A program made the position numbers and the translations under genes. The notes beneath the pieces were generated by a model. That model saw nothing but the letters and a program-made list of their open reading frames with translations, ran no database searches and was not told the origin of the DNA. Below, piece by piece: positions 33,320-44,130 of a stretch of DNA of 64,000 nt. The stretch lies in contig NC_068939.1 of assembly GCF_016801865.2 (NCBI RefSeq), positions 149,026,715 to 149,090,714 of the forward strand, written 5' to 3'. Every line of letters begins with the position of its first letter. Positions within the stretch are counted from its first letter, which is position 1. Origin of the DNA: Culex pipiens pallens. Taxonomy: Eukaryota; Arthropoda; Insecta; Diptera; Culicidae.

Positions 33320-35013
33320 CCCAAGGTGAACCTTCCATGAGGGCACCGGCAACTCCAGGTTGTGACCACTACTGTCGAAATGGCCATTTGCAGGTTCAAT
33401 ATCAAAACTATGAATTTTGATACCCATATTGCCACAATTCGTATGTTTCGGTTAATGTTAGCCCAAGGGGAACCTTCTTTGAAATCACCGGCAACTTCAG
33501 GTTGTGGCCACTACTGTCGAAATGGCAATAATTATGTTCAGTATCAAAAACCATAAATTTTGATACCCATATTGCCAAAACTCGTATGGTTCTGTAAAAG
33601 GCCCTCCGGGCCCCGGGGGAACCTGCTTTGAGGGCACCGGCCACTCCAGGTTGTGGCCACCACTGTCGAAATGGCAATTTTCATGTTCAGTATTAAAAAC
33701 CATGAATTTTGATACCCATATTGCCACAACTCGAATGGTTCTGTAGAAGGCCCTCCGGGCCCCGGGGGAACCTGCTTTGAGATCACTGGCCACTCCAGGT
33801 TGTGGCCACTGCTGACGAAATGGCCATTATTATGTTCAGTATCAAAAACCATGAATTTTGATACCCATATTGCAACAACTCGTATGGTTCTGTGAATGTC
33901 CCCCAGGCCCCAGGGGAACCTTCTTGAGGGCAGTGGCCACTCCAGGTTTTGGCCACCTCTGTCGAAATGGCCATTTTCATGTTCAGTATCAAAAACCATG
34001 ATTTTTGATACCCATATTGCCACAACTCGTATGGTTTAGTAAAAGGCCCTCCGGGCCCCGGGAGAACCTGCTTTGAGATCACTGGCCACTCCAGGTTGTG
34101 GCCACTGCTGACGAAATGGCCATTATTATGTTCAGTATCAAAAACCATGAATTTTGATACCCATATTTCCACAACTCGTATGGTTCTGTAAAAGGCCCTC
34201 CGGGGAACCTGCTTTGAGATCACCGGCCACTCCAGGTTGTGGCCACCACTGTCGAAATGTCAATTTTCATGTACAGTATCAAAAACCATGAATTTTGATA
34301 CCCATATTGCCAAAACTCGTATGGTTCTGTAAATGTCCCCCCAGGCCCCGGGGAAACCTTCTTTGAGGGCAGTGGCCACTCCAGGTTTTGGCCACCACTG
34401 TCGAAATTGCCATTATCATGTTCAGTATCAAAAACCGTGAATTTTGGCACACATATTACCAAAACTCGTATGGTTCTGTAAAAGGCCCTCCGGGCCCCGG
34501 GGGAACCTGCTTTGAGATCACCGGCCACTCCAGGTTGTGGCCACTACGGTCGAAATGGCCATTTTTATGTTCAGTATCAAAAACCATGAATTTTGATACC
34601 CATATTGCCAAAATTCGTATGGTTCTGTAAAAGTTCCCCCGGGCCCCGGGGGAACCTGCTTTGTGATCACTGGCCACTCCAGGCTGTGGCCACTGCTGAC
34701 GAAATGGCCATTATTATGTTCAGTATCAAAAACCATGAATTTTGATACCCATATTTCCACAACTCGTATGGTTCTGTAAATGTCCCCCCAGGCCCCGGGG
34801 AAACCTTCTTTGAGGGCAGTGGCCACTCCAGGTTTTGGCCACCACTGTCGAAATTGCCATTATCATGTTCAGTATCAAATACCGTGAATTTTGGCACCCA
34901 TATTACCAAAACTCATATGGTTCTGTAAAAGGCCCTCCGGGCCCCGGGGGAACCTGCTTTGAGATCACCGGCAACTCCAGGTTGTGGCCACCACTGTCGA
35001 AATGGCCATTTTT
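33320..35013. repeat. Minisatellite, about 11 units of about 150 bp
   Basis: Recurring CCACTCCAGGTTGTGGCCAC, TGTCGAAATGGCCATT, ATGTTCAGTATCAAAAACC, TTTTGATACCCATATTGCC and GGCCCTCCGGGCCCCGGGGG words at starts of about 33356, 33497, 33647, 33797, 33945, 34092, 34229, 34381, 34530, 34678, 34828 and 34977. Because 150 is divisible by 3, long open frames appear on the minus strand; I regard these as by-products. Confidence 0.92.
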
Positions 35014-35016
35014 CAT

Positions 35017-35270
35017 AGCGACTTCCACCGGTCCGCTTCGCTCGAATTTCCTCCTTCTGCTGCTGGTGGTTCTTCCTTCTGGTTGCTGGTCCTCTTCTTC
35101 TATTGGCTGCTGCTGCTGCTGCTCCGCGCCGGCCTGACGTGCACAGTTCGAGTGCTCGTTCCAAAGTGATTTGCTTTTGCGAAATTTTCTGCTTATATAG
35201 CGGCACAGCCGGAGAACGGCACAAAAGGGGCGCGGCCTCGAATGCATACACTCGCTCTGATTGGTCATCT
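35017..35270 (-). promoter_or_regulatory. TATA/CCAAT promoter facing the minisatellite
   Basis: On the minus strand: GACCAATCAGAG (about 35265-35255), then CGCTATATAAGC (35202-35191). About 175 nt of leader follows without any ATG and includes CAG repeats; the first ATG is at 35016, exactly at the edge of the minisatellite. That frame reads only 37 codons into the array. The arrangement is typical of a compact Pol II promoter such as those of histone-like genes (resemblance only); no downstream gene is found. Confidence 0.6.
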
Positions 35271-35534
35271 GCCCGATTTGAACTGAAAAATGACTCATTT
35301 TGATTGCATGTTTTAAGCGCTTAAACTATGTTTAGTCAAAGTTATTATGTAATAAAACGATAGCTTAAGTCTTCCCCTTTCGACTGGTGATTGAATCTTC
35401 TGGATTAATCGATTGGGGGAAAAGATATAAGCGTTTGAAATATGTCAATTTTTTTCGCACGCTTGTGACGGTTTGGATCGAATTTCTGAACTGGCCCCCC
35501 AATATAGTAAGTAGAGACATAGTCCTATGTCAAA

Positions 35535-35765
35535 AAAAGTTGCAACCGATGGGATTCAAACCCAGCACCAACAGTAAGGACTGGCGCCTTAGCCCATTCG
35601 GCCATCAAACCGATAAAAAGCTGAAAGGATAAACGCATATATAGGCTTGACATTTCGGTCAATAAGGTTTCCCATACTGATGGGCTACATGTTTCAAGGT
35701 GTTAAATTACATAAAATTGCATAAAATAATGCAATATTTATTTTACACCCAGGCTTTTTACACAC
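35535..35765 (-). mobile_element. tRNA-headed repeat (minus copy)
   Basis: Minus strand: ATGGCCGAATGGGCTAAGGC (A-box-like) and GGGTTTGAATCCC (B-box-like) spaced as in a tRNA. Before it lie CCTGGGTGTAAAATAAAT and AGGTTTCCCATACTGA, shared with the plus copy at 36044-36310. Confidence 0.6.
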
Positions 35766-35786
35766 AGTTGGATTACTATTTTTTTA

Positions 35787-36009
35787 GCTGTGTATCTCAT
35801 CACCGTTTCTGGCTGAAAATTATTGAAAAATGCCTCTTTATTCGCATGTTCAAAAATTGAAGGGGTCGTACCGCACCTCCGTCATGAGATATTAAAAAAC
35901 GGACCTCGGATTCGTGATCAGGGACAAAAATTACCCCTTAGGACAAAGTTCCACGCAAATCGAAGAGGGGTCGGGGCAACTGCTGTGTGAGTTGGCGGAG
36001 AAATACCCA
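35787..36009. mobile_element. Foldback family terminal piece (right end)
   Basis: It matches the terminal ~220 bp of the foldback family (CTCATCACCGTTTCTGGCTG to GTTGGCGGAGAAATACCC), opposite in orientation to 32534-33085. It sits between the two inverted tRNA-headed repeats. Confidence 0.7.
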
Positions 36010-36043
36010 GAAGAGTTGGAAATTTTCCATTTTTGTACGCAGC

Positions 36044-36320
36044 AAGGCTTGGGTGTAAAATAAATGTTGCATTATTTACTGAAATTTTATGTAATATTAC
36101 ACCCATAAATATGTAGTCCTTCAGTATGGGAAACCTGCTTAATCGAAATTTGGCGTTTATCCTTCCGATCCTTCAATCTTTTAACCGAGCGGACCAAGGC
36201 GTTAGTCCGCTCTGTGAGTGCAGGGGTTTGAATCCCGTCTGTCACAAAGCGTCTGTAAAATTAAGCGACTTCTTTCACAAAGCTGCATGCTTTTGCATGC
36301 GATTTTACCATCGGATTTTT
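36044..36320 (+). mobile_element. tRNA-headed repeat (plus copy)
   Basis: CTTGGGTGTAAAATAAATG and ATGGGAAACCTGCTTAATCG match the minus copy in inverted orientation. The tRNA-like part, ACCGAGCGGACCAAGGC ... GGGGTTTGAATCCC, spans about 36182-36240, followed by a GCATGCTTTTGCATGC palindrome. It is judged a SINE head rather than a functional tRNA because the acceptor stem does not pair convincingly. Confidence 0.55.
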
Positions 36321-36409
36321 TGCTGTGTGAGTTTGCCCACTTTTAATCTGAAATTTGCAATAATTATACTGTAGCAATTTAAGTCACCCCGAAATTAAAC
36401 ATAGGAGTT

Positions 36410-37041
36410 TGGTGCCATCCATAAACCACGTAACACCTCATTGTACTTTTTTTGAAATTCTAAACTTTAGTGGAAATTTCTGCTCTTTTCAATTATAAAC
36501 TAATTTGAAATTTTGATAACCAAGAGTAACTCATTGAAGGGGCTAAAAACGCTTATATGGACATTTTAAAATGTTGGGCTAGATTTTGAAGTTTTAAAAT
36601 CATGTTTATTGAAAAGAGCAGAAAAGTTTCATTTTTTTAATTTAAAATGCATCCAACAATTTTCGAGTAACAGCGAGTTGAAAAATGCGGTTTTATTAGG
36701 TGACACTGGGAAAAACAGATTTTTCACAAAATGTAAAATCAATAATGTCAAAAAAATTAGGAAATGTCGCTTATTTTATTTTTTTTGCGGGGTGCATTTC
36801 CTCATTAAGTATTTTAATTGCAAAAACCTGAAAACTCTTCGAAAAAATATTTATTTCGTCAAATCTTAAATCTTTTGAAAACTTATGACCCGTAAACTAC
36901 GCTCAAGTGATTTAAAAATTTTAAATCCAAGATGGCGACCAAAATGGCAAAGATGAAATATTTAAAAAAGCATTTTGTAATTTAAAAGGCAACAAACTGT
37001 TCAAAATTGATTAAATTGTGTCTCAGAACTCGAATTTTATG
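36410..37041. other. AT-rich intergenic sequence
   Basis: No repeat ends or gene features that I can support. Confidence 0.3.
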
Positions 37042-37352
37042 TTAACCCTCTACTGCCCAAATTTAGGGCATAGTCTGGTACACTACAAAAATTACTGCAT
37101 ACTTATTTTCACATAATATAGGGAAAATTTTAGTACGAAAAAAGGCAAAGTTGACCCCAGAAAAAATGTTTTTTTTAAATATTGGCAAAGTCACATGAAA
37201 CAAGTCACACTTCCAACTTTATAATTTTGTTAAATTTTAAGAATTCTTCTTTCCAATACTTTTTAAAGATCAAAAAATGGTTGAAAATTGATTTTTGGCG
37301 AATTTTTAGATCGAAGCCCGTCTAAAGGCGGGGTTGGGTTGTAGAGGGTTAA
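37042..37352. mobile_element. piggyBac-like MITE with TTAA ends
   Basis: TTAACCCTCTACTGCCCAA at the left mirrors TTGGGTTGTAGAGGGTTAA at the right. TTAA duplication with a CCC start is the piggyBac signature (family knowledge). 311 bp including the TTAA duplicates, no ORF. Confidence 0.75.
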
Positions 37353-37389
37353 AGTAATATAAAAATAAAAATACGACTTATTTATTGTC

Positions 37390-38609
37390 GGGGTAACCAC
37401 TCAAATCCCATTCTCCAATTCCCAACTTTTCCAGAAACTCAAAAAATAGATATTTCTTATCTGAAGAATGATTTTAATTTTAAAACTCTTTATAAAAAGT
37501 CCAATGGACAAAATCTAAAAAAAAAATCTAACGATCTTAAGCTCCAATAATAATTTCTTAAGACCTTCACTTCAAAAATAAAAGCATTGCTTTGATTCAG
37601 AGTAAAAACATAAATCATCAGATATTGAAAAATAAGGCCGTTGCAAATATTTTTCAAAGTAATAAGTAATAAATGCGTTTTTCTGCATTCAAAATAATGA
37701 TGTCTGAGCTCGTTCAAAAATGCTTGCCATTTTTTGAAAGTCTATCACACAAAAATTTAAGGAAATCAATATTTGAAATGACCGAAGGAACTTTTTTTTT
37801 GTTTTAAAACAAATTGACCACAAATAAAAAAAACTATGCCAAACTGAAGTTGGATTATTTTTTTTTTAATATTCAAGCAATTTGGAAAAAATAAAAAGAA
37901 TCAGAATCATAACTGTACGCTGGACTTGTTGTTATTTGGAATTATATGTTATGTTATCATTTGTTCGATAAACTAAGTCAAAAATAAATTACAATCTTTT
38001 AAATCATAAAAAATATTATAAAAATTTGGGTCAAATACTTGCCACAATTATCATCTGAAATTTATTAGGATTTTTAACGTCTTATGTCTTAAAAAGCCTC
38101 TTCATTCTCAAATCGATTGAAATAAGGAAAGGAACCCTAAATTAAAAGTTCGATGCTAAAGACGAAATGAGTGAAATTAATTTCAAATATGTACAAAATA
38201 TTTTAAAATTATTCAAGAGTTTGAAAATATTTTTCAAACAGGTATGCTTGAGATTCCCGACTTTTTAACAAAAAATCACAAATTCCCGACTTTTTCCCGA
38301 TTTTTCGTGGATTTTGGCGAATTCCCGACTTTTTCCCGAGTTCTCGACTTGAGTGGCCACTAGCGTGGCTCACGGATATATGAAAAAGACAAAAGTGTTC
38401 AATTTCGAACGCCTCAACCCATAGTAAATCTTTAAAAGTTCCATACTAACTTCAGGTCAATGGTGGAAGTACTAAACCTTAACCAAATGCGCTCAAAATT
38501 TCAGGCTATGTTCTGGGGCCATATTGCTACAAAAATCCGGTCGAGGCGTTTGGAATTGAACACTTTTGTCTTTTTCATATATCCGTGAGCCACGCTAGTG
38601 GCCACCCTG
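37390..38609 (+). mobile_element. TIR element with CCCGACTTTTT-rich end, copy 2
   Basis: Left end GGGTAACCACTCAAATCCC; right end TTGAGTGGCCACCC after repeated TTCCCGACTTTTTCCCGA. It aligns with the 1.2-2.2 kb copy and with the outer layer at 49869-56437. It is interrupted by the MITE at 38361-38597. Confidence 0.65.
38361..38597. mobile_element. hAT-like MITE with 8-bp target duplication
   Basis: Inverted ends of about 58 bp beginning TAGCGTGGCTCACGGATATA. The flanks are GTGGCCAC on both sides (38353-38360 and 38598-38605). Uninterrupted family copies at 2169-2180 and about 56426 show a single GTGGCCAC, confirming the 8-bp duplication typical of hAT elements. Confidence 0.85.
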
Positions 38610-38617
38610 TTATTGTT

Positions 38618-38695
38618 CATGGTTTGATTATCCGAAGTCCCATGCAACCTTTGGACAATCGAGGCTTCGGATAATTGAATCTGAACTGTAGTCCT
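38618..38695. mobile_element. Degenerate pogo-like MITE remnant
   Basis: GATTATCCGAAGTCCCATGC and CTTCGGATAATTGAATCTGA resemble the interior and right end of the elements at 17722 and 20811. Confidence 0.5.
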
Positions 38696-39259
38696 AATCA
38701 TAACCGACAACTTTGCCGAAGATACCAAATCGATCAGATAATCTCTGCTCGAGATCCATATTTTCGGACGTTTTCATAGCACTTTTTTATGATAAGCTCT
38801 GAAGTTTGAATGGAGAAACCAATCATGCAAAATGGTTTATTTGTAAAAAAAACTTACACAAATGCCGCTTAAACGCCCACATCTATTGGCAAGGTTGCCA
38901 GATCTTCAATCTTTTCTAATCAATAAGTGAAAAGATATTGCATTTTCTTATATTTTTAAGGTAACTTTACAATAGGACGTAACATAACGTTTTCAAGCAA
39001 GGTTACGTACTTTTGAAAAATTACCTTACACATTAAAAAAAACCATGGTAATATTACATCTGGAAAGAGGTACATCTTTCATGTCAGAAATAATGTGTAA
39101 TTTTACCTTTGAAAATGTGTAATTTTACCACTATTCTGGTGTGATGTCGCATTTTCAGTCTAAATTCATCCTCTTACACCTTCCAAATTTACACTTTATT
39201 TGCTGTGTACATTTATCTTGAAATGTGTTAGAAAATTGATTGAATCCATCTTTAAAGGA

Positions 39260-39880
39260 AGAAAATGTATTATTTAAATTTTTGTTGTTCCTTATTGGCA
39301 ACTCCGGAGCCAGCCACAACACCCATCATTTTCCCGACCGGGAAAACGCAGACCCCGCAGATCTGCGCGGTACGTACCGTCTCCTCTTCATCGGCCACAC
39401 TCGCCACAACCACACACCGGAGGGATAAAAATAGGGTGGCGCGCGGCGCGGTCAGCAGCAGAACTGCGTCGTCCGTAATGAAACACCCACCAACAGACTT
39501 CACTACACCAAACTGACAAACTCTCGCTCTCTTTCTCCAACTGTCGGCCACAGTTGGAGCAATTGGCGACAACAACAACAGCAAACTTGATTGGCGCACA
39601 ACTGACAGCGCTGTCAAGTTGGACCGGATTCCGGGTAGAACAATCGATACGTCGGCTCGACTCGACTCGGCGATGTCTGCGAGGGGGATTATAACCAACT
39701 CTCGAGTCTCGGGGACCGGCTGCAGCAACACAGCAACAACCAGCAAAGCCTGGCCGAGTCGAAAAAAAAAGGGAAGCCTTTGAAGAGAGGAGGAAGGTAC
39801 ATAATACAGAAAACTGCGACGCACAAGAATTGCCGCACCAAAAAGGAGAAATTAAAAATTCGAAGGGGAAAGAGTCTAAA
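39260..39880 (-). promoter_or_regulatory. Unique island with candidate first exon (donor near 39378)
   Basis: Non-repetitive and GC-rich on the minus strand. An Inr-like TTGTCAGTTTGG near 39515 follows a GAGA-rich stretch, then about 130 nt of leader to GGAGACG|GTACGTAC. It could be a distal first exon of E2F1, about 20 kb from its acceptor at 19572; this is inference. Confidence 0.3.
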
Positions 39881-40740
39881 TTACGGTGGTGAGGACGACG
39901 ACGACGTTGAGGAGTGCATCTGGGATGCAGTACCTACCGGGGAATGACGCCTTGCGAAGGGGGTTGAAGAAGTGTGAACTTCGGGCAAGAAGCGGAACCC
40001 CCGTAGCAACTGTACTCCTTCTGGCGAGAACCAGGAAGTGCCAACGAGGCTCGCGACCTCGCGACTACAGACTAGAGACCAGACATCCATCCAAAGAGAG
40101 TCAAGTTCAAATACTCACGACGTTGTTATCGATTTTCATCGTCCGGACGAGGCGCGATTCCAATTACCGCCCTGTTACTAGTGCCGGAGTTGCTGATGCT
40201 GCTGCAGTCGTCATCAATTCGCGGTCCACCTCGAGTCCCGAACTCCCTTCCGGTGATCAGCAGGAACAGGAACTTGACCGCGTACGCGAATTGTACGGAA
40301 AAAAAATGTCCGCCACGAAGGCCCGAATTGAATGTGCTCGCGCTACCACTTCTTCCGCACACACACGCTACACCTCCTCTTTGTACGACCCCTCTCTTTA
40401 AACTCTGTGTAGCTGTGTAGTCCTCCCTACGAAGGTTTCTTCTTGTATGATGTGCGGCTGTTGCTTCTTTGGACGGTACTTTGCTTCTGCGGCGCGGCGC
40501 GAGCCTGCTCGAGGGTCGTCCCCGGTCTGACAGTCGTCCGTCAGCGCAAGAGGTTTCGGGAGAGCGAGAGAGAGAGAGAGCACTGCCGCGGCAGTGTTGC
40601 CACTTTTGGTGCCGAGAAACGGTTTCGTCTTGTCGAGCCCGGAGGTCTGGAATATTCCAAGATAACCGCCGGTCAAGCCGAATATCAATATCTACATCAG
40701 CTAGGTTGTAACGAAGCGTTGTCCTGTTGTCCGAAGAGCC
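39881..40740 (-). promoter_or_regulatory. Second promoter-like island (donor near 40121)
   Basis: GAGA-type run at 40561-40580 next to a CTGCCGCGGCAG palindrome. Downstream on the minus strand, an exon-like GC-rich stretch ends AACGTC|GTGAGTATTT near 40121/40120. No coding frame that I recognise. Confidence 0.3.
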
Positions 40741-40759
40741 TCGAGTTTATTTGGTAGAA

Positions 40760-41376
40760 TGAAGCAGCATAACAAAAACCAACTTCAGCGGCCAGGCATA
40801 CCCCCTAGCGTTAACCGCAGCGCAGATTCTTTGAATTTGCGTAAAGCTCGTCTTTTTGCGTCAGCGGACCAAGCACTGTACAAGCAAGTACTACGAAATC
40901 TACTAGCAGAGCTGAATCTGCGCAGTATCCCTACCAAAGAATCGTCCAAATATTCCTGAAAGAATTCTGTCAACATTTTCTGCTTATTTAGAATTCTGCC
41001 ATAACGCCATAACTGGGAAGTAGTTTGAGTCGAAAACAAAATCAAAAGAACACAGCTGAAAAAAGATGAATTTATCCGGTTTCACGAAAAACAAAATCAG
41101 CTGAATCTTTAAGACAGTTGAACCAAACACCTTCTTTTTGTTTAACAATTTAAAAAATCATACTTGAAATTTGTTTTTGTTTTGATGAAAAAATGAAATA
41201 ATTTAGATTTGACAACTTTAATTCGACTGAAAATTAAATCAAAATCAAAATCAAATTATTCGCTTTACAGCATTGCCTTGGCGTTCTCGATTGCGAGATT
41301 CCTACTCGAAACTATAGGTGTTCGAAGGCTTGATTGTTGAGGCAATTGCAAAACTCTTTTTACACCTTAGCTTTCA
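40760..41376. other. Intergenic sequence, nothing recognised
   Basis: No repeat ends or gene features that I can support. Confidence 0.3.
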
Positions 41377-41377
41377 T

Positions 41378-41652
41378 CCACCCCGGGATTCGAACTGACG
41401 ATCTTTGGATTGTTAGTCCAACTGCCTACCAGCGACTCCACCGAAACAGGACCCAGGGAGACGACTCCTACACCTGGACTGAGCTAACGACCTAACCTCT
41501 AGGTTAGACCGGGGCCAACATTTACTTCCCCATCCAACGGAAGGCGTGATCAGACAAATCTCCTCTCAAAATTTGCCACCGGGACCTTCTGGGATCGAAC
41601 CCAGGCCGACTGGGTGAGAGGCAACCACGCTTACTTCTACACCACGGTCCCG
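41378..41652 (-). mobile_element. tRNA-derived SINE with two tRNA-like modules
   Basis: On the minus strand it begins CGGGACCGTGGTGTAGAAGT (A-box region) with GGGTTCGATCCCAG (B box) about 50 nt later. It ends with a second tRNA-like module containing GTTGGACTAACAATCCAAAG and GTTCGAATCCCGGGG. The linker carries GATGGGGAAGTAAA, also present in the SINE at 62008. Confidence 0.75.
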
Positions 41653-42753
41653 ACCGAATGAAAATTACAAACATTTAAATAATTTGGCATTCATTACAGT
41701 AATATTCAAAATCCATTAAAAAAAAAACTCAAAAATTTAAAAATTCAGCTATAAAAAATCTATAATTTAAAACATAAAAAAGTCAATTAATTAAAAAAAT
41801 ATACATTAAAAATTGCTCTAAAATTTAAAAAAATCATTTAAAATTTAAAAAAATTAAGTTTTAGAAGAATTAGAAGAAAATTAAAATTTTAAACTTTTGA
41901 TGCTAAGAAATTGTTGCATAGAGAAATTCAGAATTTTAAAATTTTAGAAACCTAGAATATTAGAAGTTTAGAATTTATTGAATTTTAGATGTTTAAAATT
42001 TTAGAAATAATTTAATAGGCAATCCACCATTCAAATTTGACTAAAATGAGGTCGCAGAGTTCGATGTAAAAAGTAAGAAAATTAAAAAATAAGAAACATT
42101 TTTTTTCTGTTCGTAATTCGATTATCCGAAATCCCATATAAACCTTCAGATAATCGAACTTCGAATAATCGAATTTTATAATATTAGAGTTCAAATTTAA
42201 CAATTTAATAAATCAAGGATTCAAAAATTCAAAAAAAAAAGAGTACAATTGAGAATTCTAGAATTTTTGAAATTTTGTGGTTTTATTTTTCTGTTTAAGA
42301 CATCAGAGATTTATGATTTTACAATTTTAGAGATTTCAATATTTTAAATCTGAATTAATCGGACAATCTAAAACTATAAAATTCAAGAATTTTAAAACTC
42401 TGAATAAAAAACTTTGATTTTTTTATTTAAAATATTAAGTTTTTAATTTTTTTAAGAATTTATCAAAATATATTCAAGTCTTATTTGAGAATTCTAAATT
42501 TTGTAGTTTTAGGATTTTAGAGACTTAAAATTTTTGAGATTATAGAATTTCAAAATTCTAAATCTTTAAAAATAGATAAAATCTAAAAATTCTAAAATTC
42601 TCAAGCAAAAACTATTTTTATTTTTGTTTTAACCTAATAAATTATTAAATTATAAGGTTTTTGAATTTCAGAACTTCAGAATATTAGATGTAGAGATTGC
42701 AGGAATTTGTAGAACTTTATATATTCAGGGATATATATTTTTATAATCTAAAC
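41653..42753. other. Very AT-rich intergenic sequence with pogo-like remnant
   Basis: Low-complexity AAATTT-type sequence. A decayed pogo-like MITE is visible at about 42110-42180 (TTCGATTATCCGAAATCCCA, then GAATAATCGAA). Confidence 0.4.
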
Positions 42754-42771
42754 AATTTTTAAGGTAAGGTA

Positions 42772-43750
42772 TTTTTTTTTTTTTTTGGGAGGGTGGTCCA
42801 GCCGCACATCGTTGATGTTGAAACCTCTAAACTGGGCCCTCGTCCTGTCACGTCCGTCAGTAGTCTTGTCGTACATTACAACTAGAATCAGATCTGCCAA
42901 TGAATTAGTACACTTCGACCAAATAAACACTGACGCTGTATGGATCTGACTCTAGAATAAATGTACAGTTGTGTGTTATTCATAAGTCCAACTTATTCAA
43001 TTATTCATTTAAGTCCAAATATTCATTTGCTAACTACTTTAAATTGAAAATCTAAACTTTAATCTAAAATCCTCTAAACTTAATGTTCAAAAGTAAACGT
43101 TACTACTTCTATCAAAAAACAATAAAAATTTGTGAACTGATATACAAATAGGATAGAAATCGCGATTTGAAAAAGAAATGACCATTTACGTCAAAAGATC
43201 CGTAGTTCCTCGATTCGCAACAATGGTCAATACAACCATAATCCGAAAACCGTTAGTTCAACAGATCAACGAATTTTGTCCGATATCATTTCATTATTGA
43301 TTGATCGAGACTCTATGGACAATTTGACATAAAAGAATGCCTAGTATTCTACATCAATCAAAGTTTATTGACAGCATTACTCTAACTTAACAATTGCAAC
43401 TAACTTTAACATCAAATAGATTTGGAAAGGATACAGATTTATTTTAAATGCTAATGCTAAGCAACAAATCAATTGTACTATCCTGAAGTCCCACCTAAAT
43501 CCCACATTGTGATAGTGAAAAAGTCACAGAAGCAGCGGTGTCTTGTGCAATTGTGATATTTTCACTATCGGAGAACTACCTAGTTCACGAAGACAGCTTA
43601 TCGGTCAACGCTTAAGCCCTGGGGCTGCGGCAAAGCGAGTTCTCGTAGCATGAAGTGGTGTCCATAGTGCTTATAAAAAATAATGTATACCCAAATTTTA
43701 ACTAATGCACTAGGATCAAATCATGCCCCTTGACTTTACAAGGCCCAGGG
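42772..43750 (-). mobile_element. Poly(A) non-coding retroposon, copy A
   Basis: On the minus strand it begins CCCTGGGCCTTGTAAAGTC and ends GGACCACCCTCCC plus an A-run. It is flanked by an 18-bp duplication AATTTTTAAGGTAAGGTA at 42754-42771 and 43751-43768. It has no substantial ORF; a 50-odd-codon frame runs into the A tail without a stop. The second copy at 50091-55398 is nearly identical over its whole length once the LINE is removed. Confidence 0.9.
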
Positions 43751-43984
43751 AATTTTTAAGGTAAGGTATTTTTAAACCGAAATTCAAAAATTAGATTTTT
43801 GAGATGCTGAACTCTGAAATATATTCTTTTTTAAATTAACAGATCTTTAAGAATTTCTTGATTTTTTTTTCTGAATTCCGAGCTTTGTACTCAGCTTTCA
43901 ACTTTTGAAAATATTAATTTCTAGATTGCAAATGGAAAGGATGGTTTAACGTTAGGAATATTTTTTTCATGAACTCTTAAATAT

Positions 43985-44130
43985 ATTGGGCCAACGTCGA
44001 GTTTTTTTTTTTAATAAGTCCTATAAACATATGATTGACAATAATTTATAGGACCTTTAACAAAAAAAAACTCTAGAAGTGTAAACAAAGAGTCTATCCT
44101 TTGTTTACACTTCGACATTGGCCCAATTAA
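43985..44130. repeat. Modular hairpin MITE (GGGCCAATGTCGAAGTG family)
   Basis: Outer arms GGGCCAACGTCGAG and TTCGACATTGGCCC enclose two inner hairpins: TCCTATAAACATATG with its partner, and GTGTAAACAAAGAGTCTATC with TTTGTTTACAC. The same modules occur at 56694-57001. Confidence 0.7.

Noticed and set aside
33497..34826. Series of 70-159-residue minus-strand frames with repeated WQYGYQNSWFLILN / GPGGPFTEPYE peptides
   Set aside because: They follow the ~150-bp minisatellite in several frames at once. No start context, domain or splice signal is shared, so they are by-products of a period divisible by three.
36182..36250. Possible functional tRNA gene
   Set aside because: A- and B-box-like words are present, but the acceptor stem does not pair and the sequence is embedded in a repeated element with an inverted copy; treated as a SINE head.
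39270..39824. 184-residue minus-strand frame with a leucine-rich stretch
   Set aside because: It runs through an apparent splice donor and initiator; better explained as promoter plus 5' UTR.
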